A stretch of 64,000 nucleotides of DNA from Marasmius tenuissimus (lineage: Eukaryota > Basidiomycota > Agaricomycetes > Agaricales > Marasmiaceae): assembly GCA_029532415.1 (NCBI GenBank), contig JAQOTA010000022.1, forward strand, positions 372,001 to 436,000. The letters are read 5' to 3'. A model generated the notes under the pieces. It was not told the DNA's origin. It worked only from the letters and a program-made list of their open reading frames with translations, and made no database searches. Positions 10,510-22,167 of this stretch are shown here, in pieces. Positions within the stretch are counted from its first letter, which is position 1. The number at the start of each line of letters is the position of its first letter. The position numbers were made by a program, and so were the translations under genes.

Positions 10510-11781
10510 TTAGGATTCAGCGGGGTTGTTCTCCGCGAAGTATTCGTGACTGTCAGCATTCCTGATGGCGTTAGCGGGGTTGCTTTTGGCAAGGCTTCGG
10601 GCGCCGCTCTGGCCGTAGACAACATCATCGGTGCCAGCGATGGCGGTGAAGTGGGAGGATTCGTGAATGAGAGTTCCACCCTGTAGATCAATCAGCTTGT
10701 GTTCGCTTTCTGGTTTCATGGCGACAATTTTACTTACTCGGGAGTCGGTTCCGGTGTTGGGAGCGGACCAGAAGGCACCGCAAAGGTAGATGACACCAAA
10801 TTCATCCGGGTAAACGTAGGCGTAGGTGCCAGAGTCGGTGCAGGAACAATCGTAGGTAACGCTGCCAGAGAAGGGGTATCCCTTGATGGCGTTGAAGTGG
10901 TTGAGGACTGTGGTGTGGCGACCAGAGTCGTAGGTACCGAACCACGATACGTAGCGCGTGGTAGAGGAGGTGTGGGAGCTCAGGTAGCTAAGAGGACGTT
11001 ACATCAACTTGATGAGGGAAATGAGAGAAATGCGACTTACGACGCGGCAGAAGAGGCGTAGCTAGCAGCAGCACTGGCAGCCGAGACCAATTGGCTTTGC
11101 CGAGTGCTGGAGCAGGATTGGTAAGTAACCCTCTTGGCGTGGCGACGAGCGTTGGAAAGGGTGCCTGTGAATGAGGCAGATAGAGGAGCCTCCTCAGTTG
11201 CCTGAAGCTCAGCGATCTCGTTCGTGGCAGGGTCGACATAGAGGAACAAGTTGTTGGCGCGGATGTCATAGGCGCCCTCTCCAGGAGCGGTGAAGTTGTA
11301 AGAGTTTGACACTGACCACGATAGTGAGTGTTGGGCCTTCGCTCAGGTTACAAGGATAATACTTACAGTCATGCTCAAGCTCGAAAGATGCACCCGGCTC
11401 GAGGACAACGAAGGCATCTTCGATGTTGTTCTTGACGACGTATTCGGGGACGAATTTCGCGCGGGCACCAGTGAAAGCAGGCGAGGCACCCTCAGCGTTG
11501 GAGATCGTGAAACGATCAGTGGGGAGGGAAGACAAGACGGTACGGGGGTCTTTCAAGAGCTTCAGAGCCTCATCGCCAGTGTTGACCAGGGAGGTCGTGA
11601 TCTTGAAGTCCTGAACACCAGCAAAGTTGTTACTGCCTACTGGGAGTCAGAAATACCGTTCGAAGGTAGGCAACGATTGCTCACCTGAAACAGCAAGAGA
11701 AAGGCCTGGTGCAGCTGCGACAGAGATGGCAGAGAGGCAAAGGCCGACTAAGGCAGAGCGAACGGTGGAGGAGAACTGCAT
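10510..11781 (-). CDS. Peptidyl-Lys metalloendopeptidase, M35 (paralogue B)
   Basis: Five exons: 11781-11685, 11636-11367, 11311-11041, 10987-10738, 10680-10510; 352 residues. Signal peptide (MQFSSTVRSALVGLCLSAIS), propeptide with the NNIEDAFVVLEPG block, a Kex2-like site (HAKR), then a mature domain of about 165 residues. This starts VTYQSCSS and holds CSCTDSGTYAYVYP and CGAFWSAP in exon 4, then HESSH and GTDDVVYG (zinc ligands H, H, D) in exon 5. Family members cleave Xaa-Lys bonds outside the cell. Exon lengths of 97, 270, 271, 250 and 171 nt are identical to paralogue C, so B and C are the recent pair. Confidence 0.93.
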
Positions 11782-11845
11782 GACAACTACCGGTGGAGAC
11801 TGGCAAAGGAGCTGAGACTACGGAATGGCCGTTGCACAACCTCTC

Positions 11846-11852
11846 TTTTATA
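11846..11852 (-). promoter_or_regulatory. TATA box of M35 paralogue B
   Basis: TATAAAA(G) on the minus strand, about 65 nt upstream of the ATG. Confidence 0.6.
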
Positions 11853-13294
11853 CTGTTACCTCGAGATAGAAAGCCATAGTCCGTCCTGAATAGAAACCGG
11901 GCTAGAAGGGTAGCTGGTTGCGCGACCCGGTCCAATGATAGCGAGAACCACATGTGTATCGTCCTCATCATACACTAAATCGGTCATGTTTCGAGGGCTC
12001 AACATGTGCTGTTGCCTTCCATTTGATACCAGGAGACTTCCAACTATTCAGTGATGCGCAAAATATATGGAAATACAACCAGTGCTCACGAATACTGCCG
12101 CTTAGGATCACAAAAGCCTCCTCTAAGATGAACGGCGGAGCATTTCCATCTTGGTAGCAAAGGCATACGGGCCCGAGAAGCTTGATAGTTGAGACATTCC
12201 TGTATATCAAGGCCAGTCGCCAGGTGTAGAAACATCATGATCAGGTGGGGTAGATATAAAAATAACTCGGTAGCACGTACAATACCATTGATTGATACGC
12301 AACTCGTAGTACATGTGATTCGTGAAGATAAATGTGCCACACCAACACCATTCCGGGTTCAATTGAGGCTCCGTCGTAGGTTGCATATGTTCTCGGGGAT
12401 GATAGACCCATGTGGCGAGACCAACGAGCTGCTGAAGTGTACAGCCGTGAGCCAAGTTCCGCAGTGGGTTTAGTCACATTCAGTACTTACCGTACATTGG
12501 ATGGGGTGCTCGTGAATGTAGCTAGCCTTGATAAGATGGGTGCTCGTATGGAAGATTCAAGACGGATAATATAACCCAGGTGACCATCTTGTTGATACTC
12601 CCAGGCAAATGCTAATATGTTGAACATACGCCGGTTCATCGCGAGAAGGGGCAAAGGAGGACAAATCAACGACGTGATTCCGATAAGAGAGACGATACTG
12701 GTGTAGGAAAAGGTGCGATAGAAGATGATGAACACGCTTTGTGTTTCGAAGGAGTCTCTAAAAAGTACAAAGGCTGTTTGATTGTTGACAACGTCCATCT
12801 GAATATCTGAGGTACTCACACAACACCCTGCCAACTGAACCGTTCGTTGGTGGCGTGATTAACGTTCGTAATCGCGTTTTGGTTGGTCTGGATACCAGAC
12901 TATTACCACAAGGCTTCTCTGAGTTCAGGCACAAGGTACCATATGCAAGAGCCCAGGACCAACTTTTGAGTAGAGAGAATGGGATAATGAGACTTTACAT
13001 ACCCTTCAGGAGTCGACGCACCGCTCTTCACCAAACTCCTTGTGTGGGCCCAATTGATACATTGATTGTGAAGAGAGTTCCTGTGTGCGTTCGATCTGGT
13101 CGATATTTGTAAATTCAGTCCCGAGATTGCACTGGACTACGGAAAGAGCTCACTGCTCGGAGTAGATGAGGGTTAGGATTGCGATTACAGTCAAGGTCAA
13201 AGCTGTGTGCAGAGTCGTGAGAAAGCTAGGTAAGCGCCAGCACCTGTACTGAGCGCCCAGTGCCTTGCCGGGTACCCAGATACTAATAGCGATC
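11853..13294. other. Intergenic region with possible decayed M35 fragments
   Basis: No intact gene. On the minus strand a few short pieces resemble parts of the neighbouring M35 genes. PFILEEAFVIL (about 12110) resembles the propeptide block NNIEEAFIIL. CWCGTFIFTN (about 12330-12350) resembles CSCTEPGTFAFVN. An IHE-containing piece at about 12520 shares CATTCACGAG with the active-site exon of paralogue C. They lie in different frames and not in gene order, so at most they are relics. Confidence 0.25.
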
Positions 13295-14155
13295 ATGGAC
13301 ACGAATGCCTCTCACAACGCGCTTGTCGACTCCAACAAAGCTCATTTCGACGCTAGGACAGCCAACAACTATGATGAACATCCTCTACACGTCGAGATGG
13401 CCAAGAGGTTGGAAGCTCGACCGATACTCAAGAAAACCGCGTCTTAAAGGGTTTCCAGGATTGGGACATCTCTCATTCAAGCCTACTCATGGGATGAAGA
13501 GAAGACAGCGGTCTTAGACTACGCCTGTGGAACCGGTACGTGGTCGCCGTCATATAATCTGAGCTATCCCCAACCAGTCCACTTGGATGTTCAAATCGCA
13601 GGTCTGATCTCGAGACAGATCCTCCCATACGTGAAATCTGTTCTCGGGGTCGATATCAGTCAAGCTATGGTGGACAAGTACAATGAACGTGCTGATAATC
13701 AGGGTATCACACCGGAGGAGATGAGAGCGATTTGCATCAATCTCGAGGAGGAGCCTAGTCAAATGGGTGATCTAAAGTTTGACGTCGTTCTGGTGCGTAC
13801 GAACTCAGATCAGACATCTATAGAACTTTGATGAGGGTTCCAAATCTAGTGCTCCATGTCCTATCACCATTTTGCTGATCCAATGCGAATGACGGGCGTT
13901 CTCGCAAGTTTGGTGAAGCCCGGAGGATGCCTATTCATTGCAGACATCGAAAGCACCAAGGACCGGGAGAAAATTATTCCAGAGACAGCGCATCATATCG
14001 TAGCCCATGAGTATGGGTTTTCTGAAGCCGAAGTAAAGTCGTACATTGAATCCGCTGGCCTTTCGCTTTCCAATTTCACCAGCGTAACGAAAGCCAGGAA
14101 GAACGGGAAAGAGGTCAATGTGTTTCTAGCACAAGGCATAAATCACGGAGCTTGA
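13295..14155 (+). CDS. Class I SAM-dependent methyltransferase
   Basis: Four exons: 13295-13407, 13459-13535, 13602-13792, 13850-14155; 228 residues. The glycine-rich SAM-binding motif I is VLDYACGTG (about residues 55-63), spliced across intron 2. It is followed by the acidic motif-II end (VLGVDIS), a motif-IV-like FDVVLCSMSYHHF and the post-IV strand LVKPGGCLFIAD. The domain resembles the Methyltransf_23/25 group of small-molecule methyltransferases; the substrate is unknown. An in-frame TAA at 13445-13447 is removed by a 51-nt intron (donor GTTGGA, acceptor TTCCAG), after which the protein reads through like its family. No targeting signal is seen, so it is probably cytosolic. It lies on the opposite strand between two protease paralogues. 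Confidence 0.85.
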
Positions 14156-14412
14156 ACAAGTATCGGGATGTATCCTATGAATCCACGGGAAGGTGGCTGC
14201 CATGCGTCTCCCTTATTTCCCGTGATGTTGCATCACATACCCGCAGCTCACAAGATCGAGTACTCAGTAGACGGAGGTTGTGATGAAGGCCGATCGGTAT
14301 AACTCGAATCAAGCACGACTCGTATTGCTACAAACACTTCCCTACATTTGTACATTCCTCTGTTTTGGGCGATGATAAATACTACATACAATGCCTGGAC
14401 CTCAAAATCCGT

Positions 14413-15703
14413 TTAGGACTCAGCAGGGTTGTTCTCCGCGAAGTATTCATGGCTGTCAGCGTTCCTGATGGCACTAGCAGGGTTGGTTCGTGCAAGGTTT
14501 CGGGCACCGCTCTGTCCGTAAACGACATCCTGAGTACCAGCGACGGCGGTGAAGTGGGAGGACTCGTGAATGAGAGTTCCGGCCTGGGATAGGAACCGGA
14601 AAGTCAGCTCGGGTTCGCAAGTCAGAGGGTACTAGAGGTTTATCTGCTCACCCTGGAGTCGGTTCCGGTGTTGGGTGCTCTCCAGAAGGCACCGCAAAGG
14701 TAGATCTTGCCGTAGCTGGCCGCGTAGACGTAGGCGTAGGTGCCGGAATCCGTGCAGGAGCAGTCGTAACTGACACTGCCTGAGAAGGGGTATCCCTTGA
14801 TGGCGTTGAAGTTTCTGAGGACGGTAGCCTTGCGAGTAGCATCGTAGGCACCGAACCAGGAGACGTAGCGAGTGGAGCCCGAAGAGAGGGAGTTCAGGTA
14901 GCTTGAAAGGAAAGGCATCAAGTCAGTATATCGTAAAATAGGAATAATCGGAATCGACACACTTGTATGCGTTGTTGGCATAAGTAATGGCAGAGGATTG
15001 CGCAGTGGCAAGTTGAGACTGCTGGGTGCTGGAGCAGGAGGAGTAGGTTGCCCTCTTGTCGTGATGGGGAGATAAAGCGAGGGCTCCACTGAAGGAAGCA
15101 GTGAGAGGTGCTTCTTCGGAAGCATCGAGCTCGCGAATCTCGTTGGTAGCGGGATCAACGTAGAGGAAGTGGTTGCTTCCGCGGATGTCGTAGGAGCCCG
15201 CACCGGGAAGGGTGAAGTTGTAAGCAGTCGACACTGGTTACGACGATAAACACGGCGTTGACTGCACAAGAGATGTTGATACTTACAGTCGTGCTCGATC
15301 TCGAATGATGCGCCGGGTTCGAGAACGACGAAGGCATCCTCAATGTTGTTCTTGACGACCCATTCCGGGTTGTACTTGGCATCTGCACCAATGAAGGCAG
15401 GGACAGCACCCTCGGCGTTGGTGATGACGAAGCTGTCCGTAGGAATGGCGGAAAGAACGGAACGGGGATCCTTCAAGAGTTTCAAGGACTCGTCACCAGT
15501 GTTAACCAGGGAAGTCGTAATCTTGAAGTTCTCAACGCCAGCGAAGCTGTTGCTACCTGGTGGAAGGTCAGAATCGCGGCATTGAAGCGTCCAGCCCAGC
15601 ACTTACCTGCGACAGCGAGGGAAAGACCTGGAGCAGCTGCGGCAGAGATAGCAGACAGGCAGAGGCCGACCAAGGCAGAGCGAACGGTGGAAGAGAACTG
15701 CAT
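14413..15703 (-). CDS. Peptidyl-Lys metalloendopeptidase, M35 (paralogue C)
   Basis: Five exons: 15703-15607, 15556-15287, 15233-14963, 14901-14652, 14583-14413; 352 residues. Layout as in paralogue B: signal peptide beginning MQFSSTVRSALVG, propeptide, HDKR processing site, and a catalytic domain with CSCTDSGTYAYVY, CGAFWRAP, HESSH and GTQDVVYG. All zinc ligands and the Tyr of the aspzincin site are intact. The protein ends NADSHEYFAENNPAES. It is very close to paralogue B in sequence, so the methyltransferase either was inserted between them or was already there when the copy was made. Confidence 0.93.
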
Positions 15704-15770
15704 GACAAAAACCACTGGAAGATAGGGTGAGGAGTGTGACTCTGAGGACGAGGAGCCAGAACTAGCGTCC

Positions 15771-15777
15771 TTTTATA
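15771..15777 (-). promoter_or_regulatory. TATA box of M35 paralogue C
   Basis: TATAAAA(G) on the minus strand, about 70 nt upstream of the ATG, in the same context as in paralogue B. Confidence 0.6.
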
Positions 15778-17736
15778 GCGGTACATCGTAAAGCCAGTCA
15801 TTGAACACTGGATACCAGTATACTGTGTCATCCAAGCGTTGTGGAACACGGTCGCCTGATAGCGTAAACCACATGTTGATCTTGCGCCGAGCACAAATGT
15901 AGGCAAGTAACCGTTGCGAACAGAGTAGACATGTGCTCCTCCACCAGATTGATTCTCTCTCGAAGTGATTTGTTTCGTGGAAGATGCCGCAGCTGCAGTC
16001 TGCAGATGCGATAGCAGCACTGCGACAGTCACTGGAGCCATGCTTGTCCCGATTGAACACCTCTGGGGGCCTCTCCGATTGTCCGATCCGCCACCTTCGA
16101 CAGCAGTGCCCAACTGATGATTAACCTTCGCCGACGAGAGCAACTTCGTCCTTTGGGTGGTCAATTCAATTTGTGCCCAAGTAGATAACAAGATTCCACA
16201 CCCTTGGTACGCAATCCTACGCAATCTGTACGGCGCGGTTTGATAAAACCCTCCATCTCAACCCCGATTCGTTCAAGATGTGTTCTTCCAGGTCGCTACC
16301 TGTCGTATCGTTCTGAATACATCGTGGAGTGTCCTTGGCGAAAGGCGGCCAAGCCTTTGGTCTTGCGAAAGGAACCCCATGTGGCCTGATAACCCATTCA
16401 ACTCGAGTAGATTCACGGAGAAATCATGCCACCAAGGCCGTGTTAGCTGACTTCGTTACGGTTCTGTTTGAGCTGTGGTATGGTACCCCCGAACAACTCG
16501 TCACGATGTCAACACTGGAATCATCTACCACATAGGAACGCTCCGCCAAGTCCTGGGTGAACATGCGCACGCGAGCTCCTGAATAGTCATGAGCTTTACC
16601 ACACAGGAAGGGATAGTCCCAAACCTTGGTTTCCAGATTTTCGACTTCACTCGAGAGACGACCTGTAGGAACATGGAGGAGAAGGTTCAGGATGGTTTAG
16701 TGGCTGTGCCCATTACCGGTACTCCGGTGGCAGGCAGTTTGCAGGCAACTGCCGAGTGCGAGTTGTCGCCTTCGGCGGCTTTCTACTTGCCCCTACCATA
16801 TACGAACGTATTACTATCCCACATGGTACGTCGTCTCAGTCAGGCAATTTGCGGAGTACATATGAACTGACGTGCTAGAGGCTAAATCACACCTCTTTCT
16901 GTCGAGATTCAATCGTATGGAACCTGAATTGGGTCGGAAAGTTACCATTCGGTCAACCAGGTGGAACTCTTTGAACACGGATTTATTCTAGGAACCCGGC
17001 CGATATAGAATATCAGATCTAGTCACGGTCTTCTGTAGTCCTCTGTTATTGTGGTCTGAATCATGATAAAGAGATTGCTTCGACCTCATGGACACTTCGA
17101 AGAGGCGGAGGTGCGTACTCAGTCACTTTATTCCGGGCCGCCATTTGGACTCACTTCTATCTTGCAATGAAGACCTATTGTTGAGAAAGTCCCCATCCCT
17201 CACTCGCTCGACCTATACGATGGAAACCCGCTCAAAGAAGAGACTGGAAGAGACAAACTCCGATCTGTCCGACCTTGGAATAGCAGAGTCGCTAATATGG
17301 CGGTACCCACTGATCAAGTTGAGTTACAGAGTTCTGAGCGATGATCGATGACTCCCTTCCCTGCCTCAACCTACGTGCATCGTCATTAGAACCCCCAAAA
17401 TAAGCCCCCGGACGCCACAGGTCATTAGGAGGTCATGAAGAGCAGGCACCAAGGGAGATGAGGTGCCACGACCACTTATGACAACTCCGAGCATTCGGCG
17501 CTTCCAGATCTACGCGGTTGAAGCCTCAAGGCCCTAGTGCTCCTGAGCAATGCTCGATGTCAACCTGGCCCCACCCACGCAGCTCGGCTCGGTCTTAAAG
17601 CGCAGTCTTACCCCTCACGGACAACCTCAAATGACCTGTCACCTCGCCCCCAACTCGGCCAAATTGAAAAACGGGGTGCTGGAAGAGTATTTCAGTGACT
17701 CACCTACAAAAATTTTCTTCTCTAGTCTTGACAGGG
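15778..17736. other. Intergenic, no gene recognised
   Basis: About 2 kb with only short frames. A 93-codon plus-strand frame around 16589-16870 lacks any motif. The first few hundred bases presumably hold upstream control sites for paralogue C. Confidence 0.45.
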
Positions 17737-18556
17737 ATGCTCTCTCGACGCCACGACATTTTCTACACCGACACGATCGTTTTCGAAGTAAGTCTGTATC
17801 AACCTCCAATGTTCTGCAACTCTCAACTGAATTCATTCAAAAGGTCAACAACGAGCTCTTCAGGGTACCCTCCCGCTACTTTCACGAACACTCAGCTATC
17901 TTCGGAGGTGCATCTCAGCTCTCGGCGGGATGTAACGAAGGAAAATCGGACGAACACCCAGTGACGTTACCACTGCCGCCTGAAGCTTCCACGGACGATT
18001 TTGTACATCTACTAAAGGTTATTTGGCCACTGTGAGTGGGTGAGGGAAGGTCTGTTCTAAATCTAGAACTCACGCAATTCTACCCAGGACGGTCGGTCAG
18101 CCATCACCTACACACCTCACACGAGAGGAATGGCTCTCCGTTCTCAAGCTATCAGTGTTTTGGGAGTTCAACAACATTCGGAATACGGCTATTACTCAGA
18201 TCGGCGAGTGTGGCCTCACCCTGATGGACAAGATTGTGCTTGGCCGGCAGTTTCGAGTAAAGGAATGGTTCGAGGACGGTCTGAAGACGCTCGCTAGTCC
18301 AGTCGCACGGTTGCCCGAACTCGAGGAGCTCAAAGCCTTGCAGCTGGGCGAGGATACCCTACTCCGTCTGCTATATCTAAGGGATCGTATGCCCCCCTCG
18401 TGCGCTAAATTCTTGGAAGATTTCGGGAGCAATCCCGCGGAATACGATGGGCTCAATTGTAGGTCATGCGGCATGGTCGTCAGAAAGCACCCCAAGCGAA
18501 AAGATTGTCCGTCAGTTCTAGATATCTTCGGAGATGAACTTTGCGGTTTCGAATAG
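17737..18556 (+). CDS. BTB/POZ domain protein
   Basis: Three exons: 17737-17787, 17844-18031, 18088-18556; 235 residues. The opening RRHDIFYTDTIVFEVNNELF and the following RVPSRYFHEHSAIFGG are the usual beginning of agaricomycete BTB proteins. The domain continues across the intron into LTREEWLSVLKLSVFWEF. The C-terminal half is helical and ends with a CRSCG pair but no complete zinc finger. BTB proteins act as dimerisation modules or cullin-3 adaptors; no partner can be named. The start is uncertain: an upstream exon could splice onto the acceptor at 17734, so a longer N terminus is possible. Confidence 0.78.
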
Positions 18557-18776
18557 ATCCTTCTCATTTACGGATTGGACAGTCGTTATGCACGATTGAA
18601 CCCGACGTAAGAAAACAGGTGAACTGCAATTTTGCTCGGAGCAGGGTATGTATGTCTATGAGGTATCAAGTGATGAAAAGAGCTTAAAGAAGAGAATTGA
18701 ACCCCGAGGCCCTGTGCTGTCACTAACAGTCGCCGCCCATGAGGACGCCATCGTAAGGCCCTACAGCCACAGCTCT

Positions 18777-19917
18777 TCAGTCAAGACTAGGTACGACGAG
18801 TAAGTATTCATAGTACGAACCGGAGTGATCCTGTACTTTTGCTTCGAGAATCAATCTGACATCTCCGGTGCTGCACTGGCTGCTCGGGTTATCGTGTCCA
18901 GGGCATGAGACCCATTTGTCGTCTTCCTTGATGTGTATTTCCCCGTGACAGTGGTGATATCCCAAGAGACGTCCAGGTACGACGGGAATAGGATCCTTTC
19001 TGCTCGCCGCGTTAGCTTTCATAGATGTCTAGGATCGGTCCTACTTACTTGTTAGTGATATGCGAATGGGTGACCATGTCGTGCTCATCGACGTATCTCG
19101 CGAAAGCCTCGTTTCCCACCTAAAAAGTGGCGCATATATGCAGTTTAGCGCCTCTTCTGACGGTACAAGGTGCGATACTGACCCTTGGCATCCCATATCC
19201 GACCATCTTGATCTTCGTGGTCGAGGGTAAGTTGTTAGCAAGATATACCGAGTCCAAGAGTGCCAAGGCCCCTCCAAGAGAATGTCCTACGATCGCTAAG
19301 TCCGTTGCCGTGAACTTGTTCATCGTCGTCTTGACTGCCCGGAGAACGTCTTTCGCAGTCTTGGCGTGCTCGCGCTTGAACCCGAGATGGACCTTGATCG
19401 ACGTTGGAATGCCCGGAAATAGGTCAGAGTTGAGGGACATTGGGACGAGTTCTAGATCGGTTATGACAGCCTGGCTGGGAACAATTTCCGGTTGAATGAG
19501 GACGTTCACCGGGAGAACGTGTGTAAACGTACATTTTTGACGTATCAGTCCCTTGATGTCCGACCACGACCGTCTTGAGGCTCGCGTCGTAGCCTACATA
19601 CCAAAATTGAACAGCTCCTCCATCACCCCCGGTCTTGATTGGCGTGAACGTAGGGTTGGCGAGACAATCCTCTACAAATATGGGTTCGGTAGGGCACCAC
19701 TGTAGAAAATAAGCGGCTCACGACCACACGACCAGTCCGAGATCCTTGGCGGAGAGCAATATGCAGCACTGGCGTAGTGAGTGTAAGGCCTATAAAACTT
19801 GATCTGATCATTGGAAAGAGCAGTGACTTGTTCGAATTCGGGCAGTGGCCAAGCAATAACAATGGGAACGAGCAAGATGAGGAACTTGAGGACGTGCTGA
19901 ATCTTACTGAAGGGCAT
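18777..19917 (-). CDS. Secreted class 3 lipase
   Basis: Five exons: 19917-19722, 19671-19533, 19474-19183, 19119-19049, 18999-18777; 306 residues. An N-terminal signal peptide (FLILLVPIVIAWPLPEFE) precedes the alpha/beta hydrolase domain. The nucleophile elbow is GHSLGGALA, an oxyanion-side motif is VVVGHQGTDTSK, and the GYGMPRVGNEAFARYV strand-loop is typical of the family. The catalytic His is probably in GYHHCHGEIHI near the C terminus, and the acid Asp in HDMVTHSHI or the preceding loop. It should hydrolyse acylglycerols or related esters outside the cell. C-terminal cysteines probably form disulphides. Close homologues are common in wood-decay and plant-associated basidiomycetes. Confidence 0.9.
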
Positions 19918-20774
19918 CTTGACTTGAAAGTGGAGGAGAGAAGCAAAGAAGCTCTGCTATGAGCTGTCCAAGTAGACGTCCTGGTCTCCGTAGAATTCCC
20001 ACCCTCCAGATGATCGTACAGAGGCCAGGAGCGCTAAACGTGATACCTCGTTGATTGAAAAGAAGTGCCATGGTCTCCCAGCAGCCTTTATGATTCAAAG
20101 GAAAGCCCGTACATCCTTCTCATTTTCTCCAAAGCTACAGCGTGTCTTGGAAGCAAGTCAAACGCGACGGGTCACGGTCATGAGCTCCGTGACCTCCTTG
20201 TCTGTGTCGGCAAATGCCGAACCCTTCCTCGTGGACGTCGATCCTACTAGCTTCCAACAAGTTGGTATAGAACTTACTGGGCCGATAATACTCAAGAGTT
20301 GAAAGGGAATGTCCCGTTGGCTATCCAGCCCGGCAAGAGGACTCTTGACCGACAATCTCCGGTTTAGCGGGAAGCCCACGCCTATTCGGTGGCAGTCATT
20401 CATGAGTTTGGACCAAACGTCACGGCAGCACCAGCAAAGTAGACAACGGGAGCCTGGGTCACTCGGTATATGTATCTTAACCAACACCGTGGAGTTAGCA
20501 TGGGTGGTGAAATAGCGTGGAGATTTCTCAGTGTAGAAATTCCGCTCGGAGGGTGTCAACCTTCCCGACTTCAAGATAGCTTCAGCCGCAGCGGGAGGAA
20601 GACAGCTACCTGGTTAATAGAGAAGGCATTGCTCTGATCGACTGGTCGGGGGGATAGTAGTACAACCCACAAGTCACACCCAAGGTCCAATAAGAAGTCG
20701 AGGCATTACATGGCAGAAATAAAGCGCAGTCTATAAGGTATCATCAGTAATACATCTCTAAAATACGCCCCTGA
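19918..20774. other. Intergenic, no gene seen
   Basis: This contains the lipase promoter and the 3' flank of the adenylate kinase. A 138-codon minus-strand frame (20574-20158) has no motif or splice support. Confidence 0.45.
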
Positions 20775-21929
<1,155 letters not shown>

Positions 21930-22167
21930 GGTTGTTCAGACTGAGATGCAGGTCCAGCGACGTGTTCCCTGACAGACCGCCATTTTCATAGCCGGCCGTC
22001 CCGATCAGAGCCGTAATATTCTCACGGCATCGGAGCGTCGGTGGCGCGCTAATCGTGCTGTCCATGCGGAATTCCGAATTGTCAAGACAAGTCTACGGTA
22101 TGGTACTTCAGGAATTGTACATGCAGTAGGCACAGATAATGTACAAGCATAAGGGCTTGGGTAGATC

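Noticed and set aside
13295..14155. Methyltransferase as a pseudogene because of TAA at 13445-13447
   Set aside because: A 51-nt GT-AG intron removes the stop and gives an in-frame, family-like product.
16589..16870. 93-codon plus-strand frame in the large gap after the third M35 gene
   Set aside because: No motif and no supporting neighbouring exons.
20158..20574. 138-codon minus-strand frame upstream of the lipase
   Set aside because: No family features; not linked to the lipase by splice sites.
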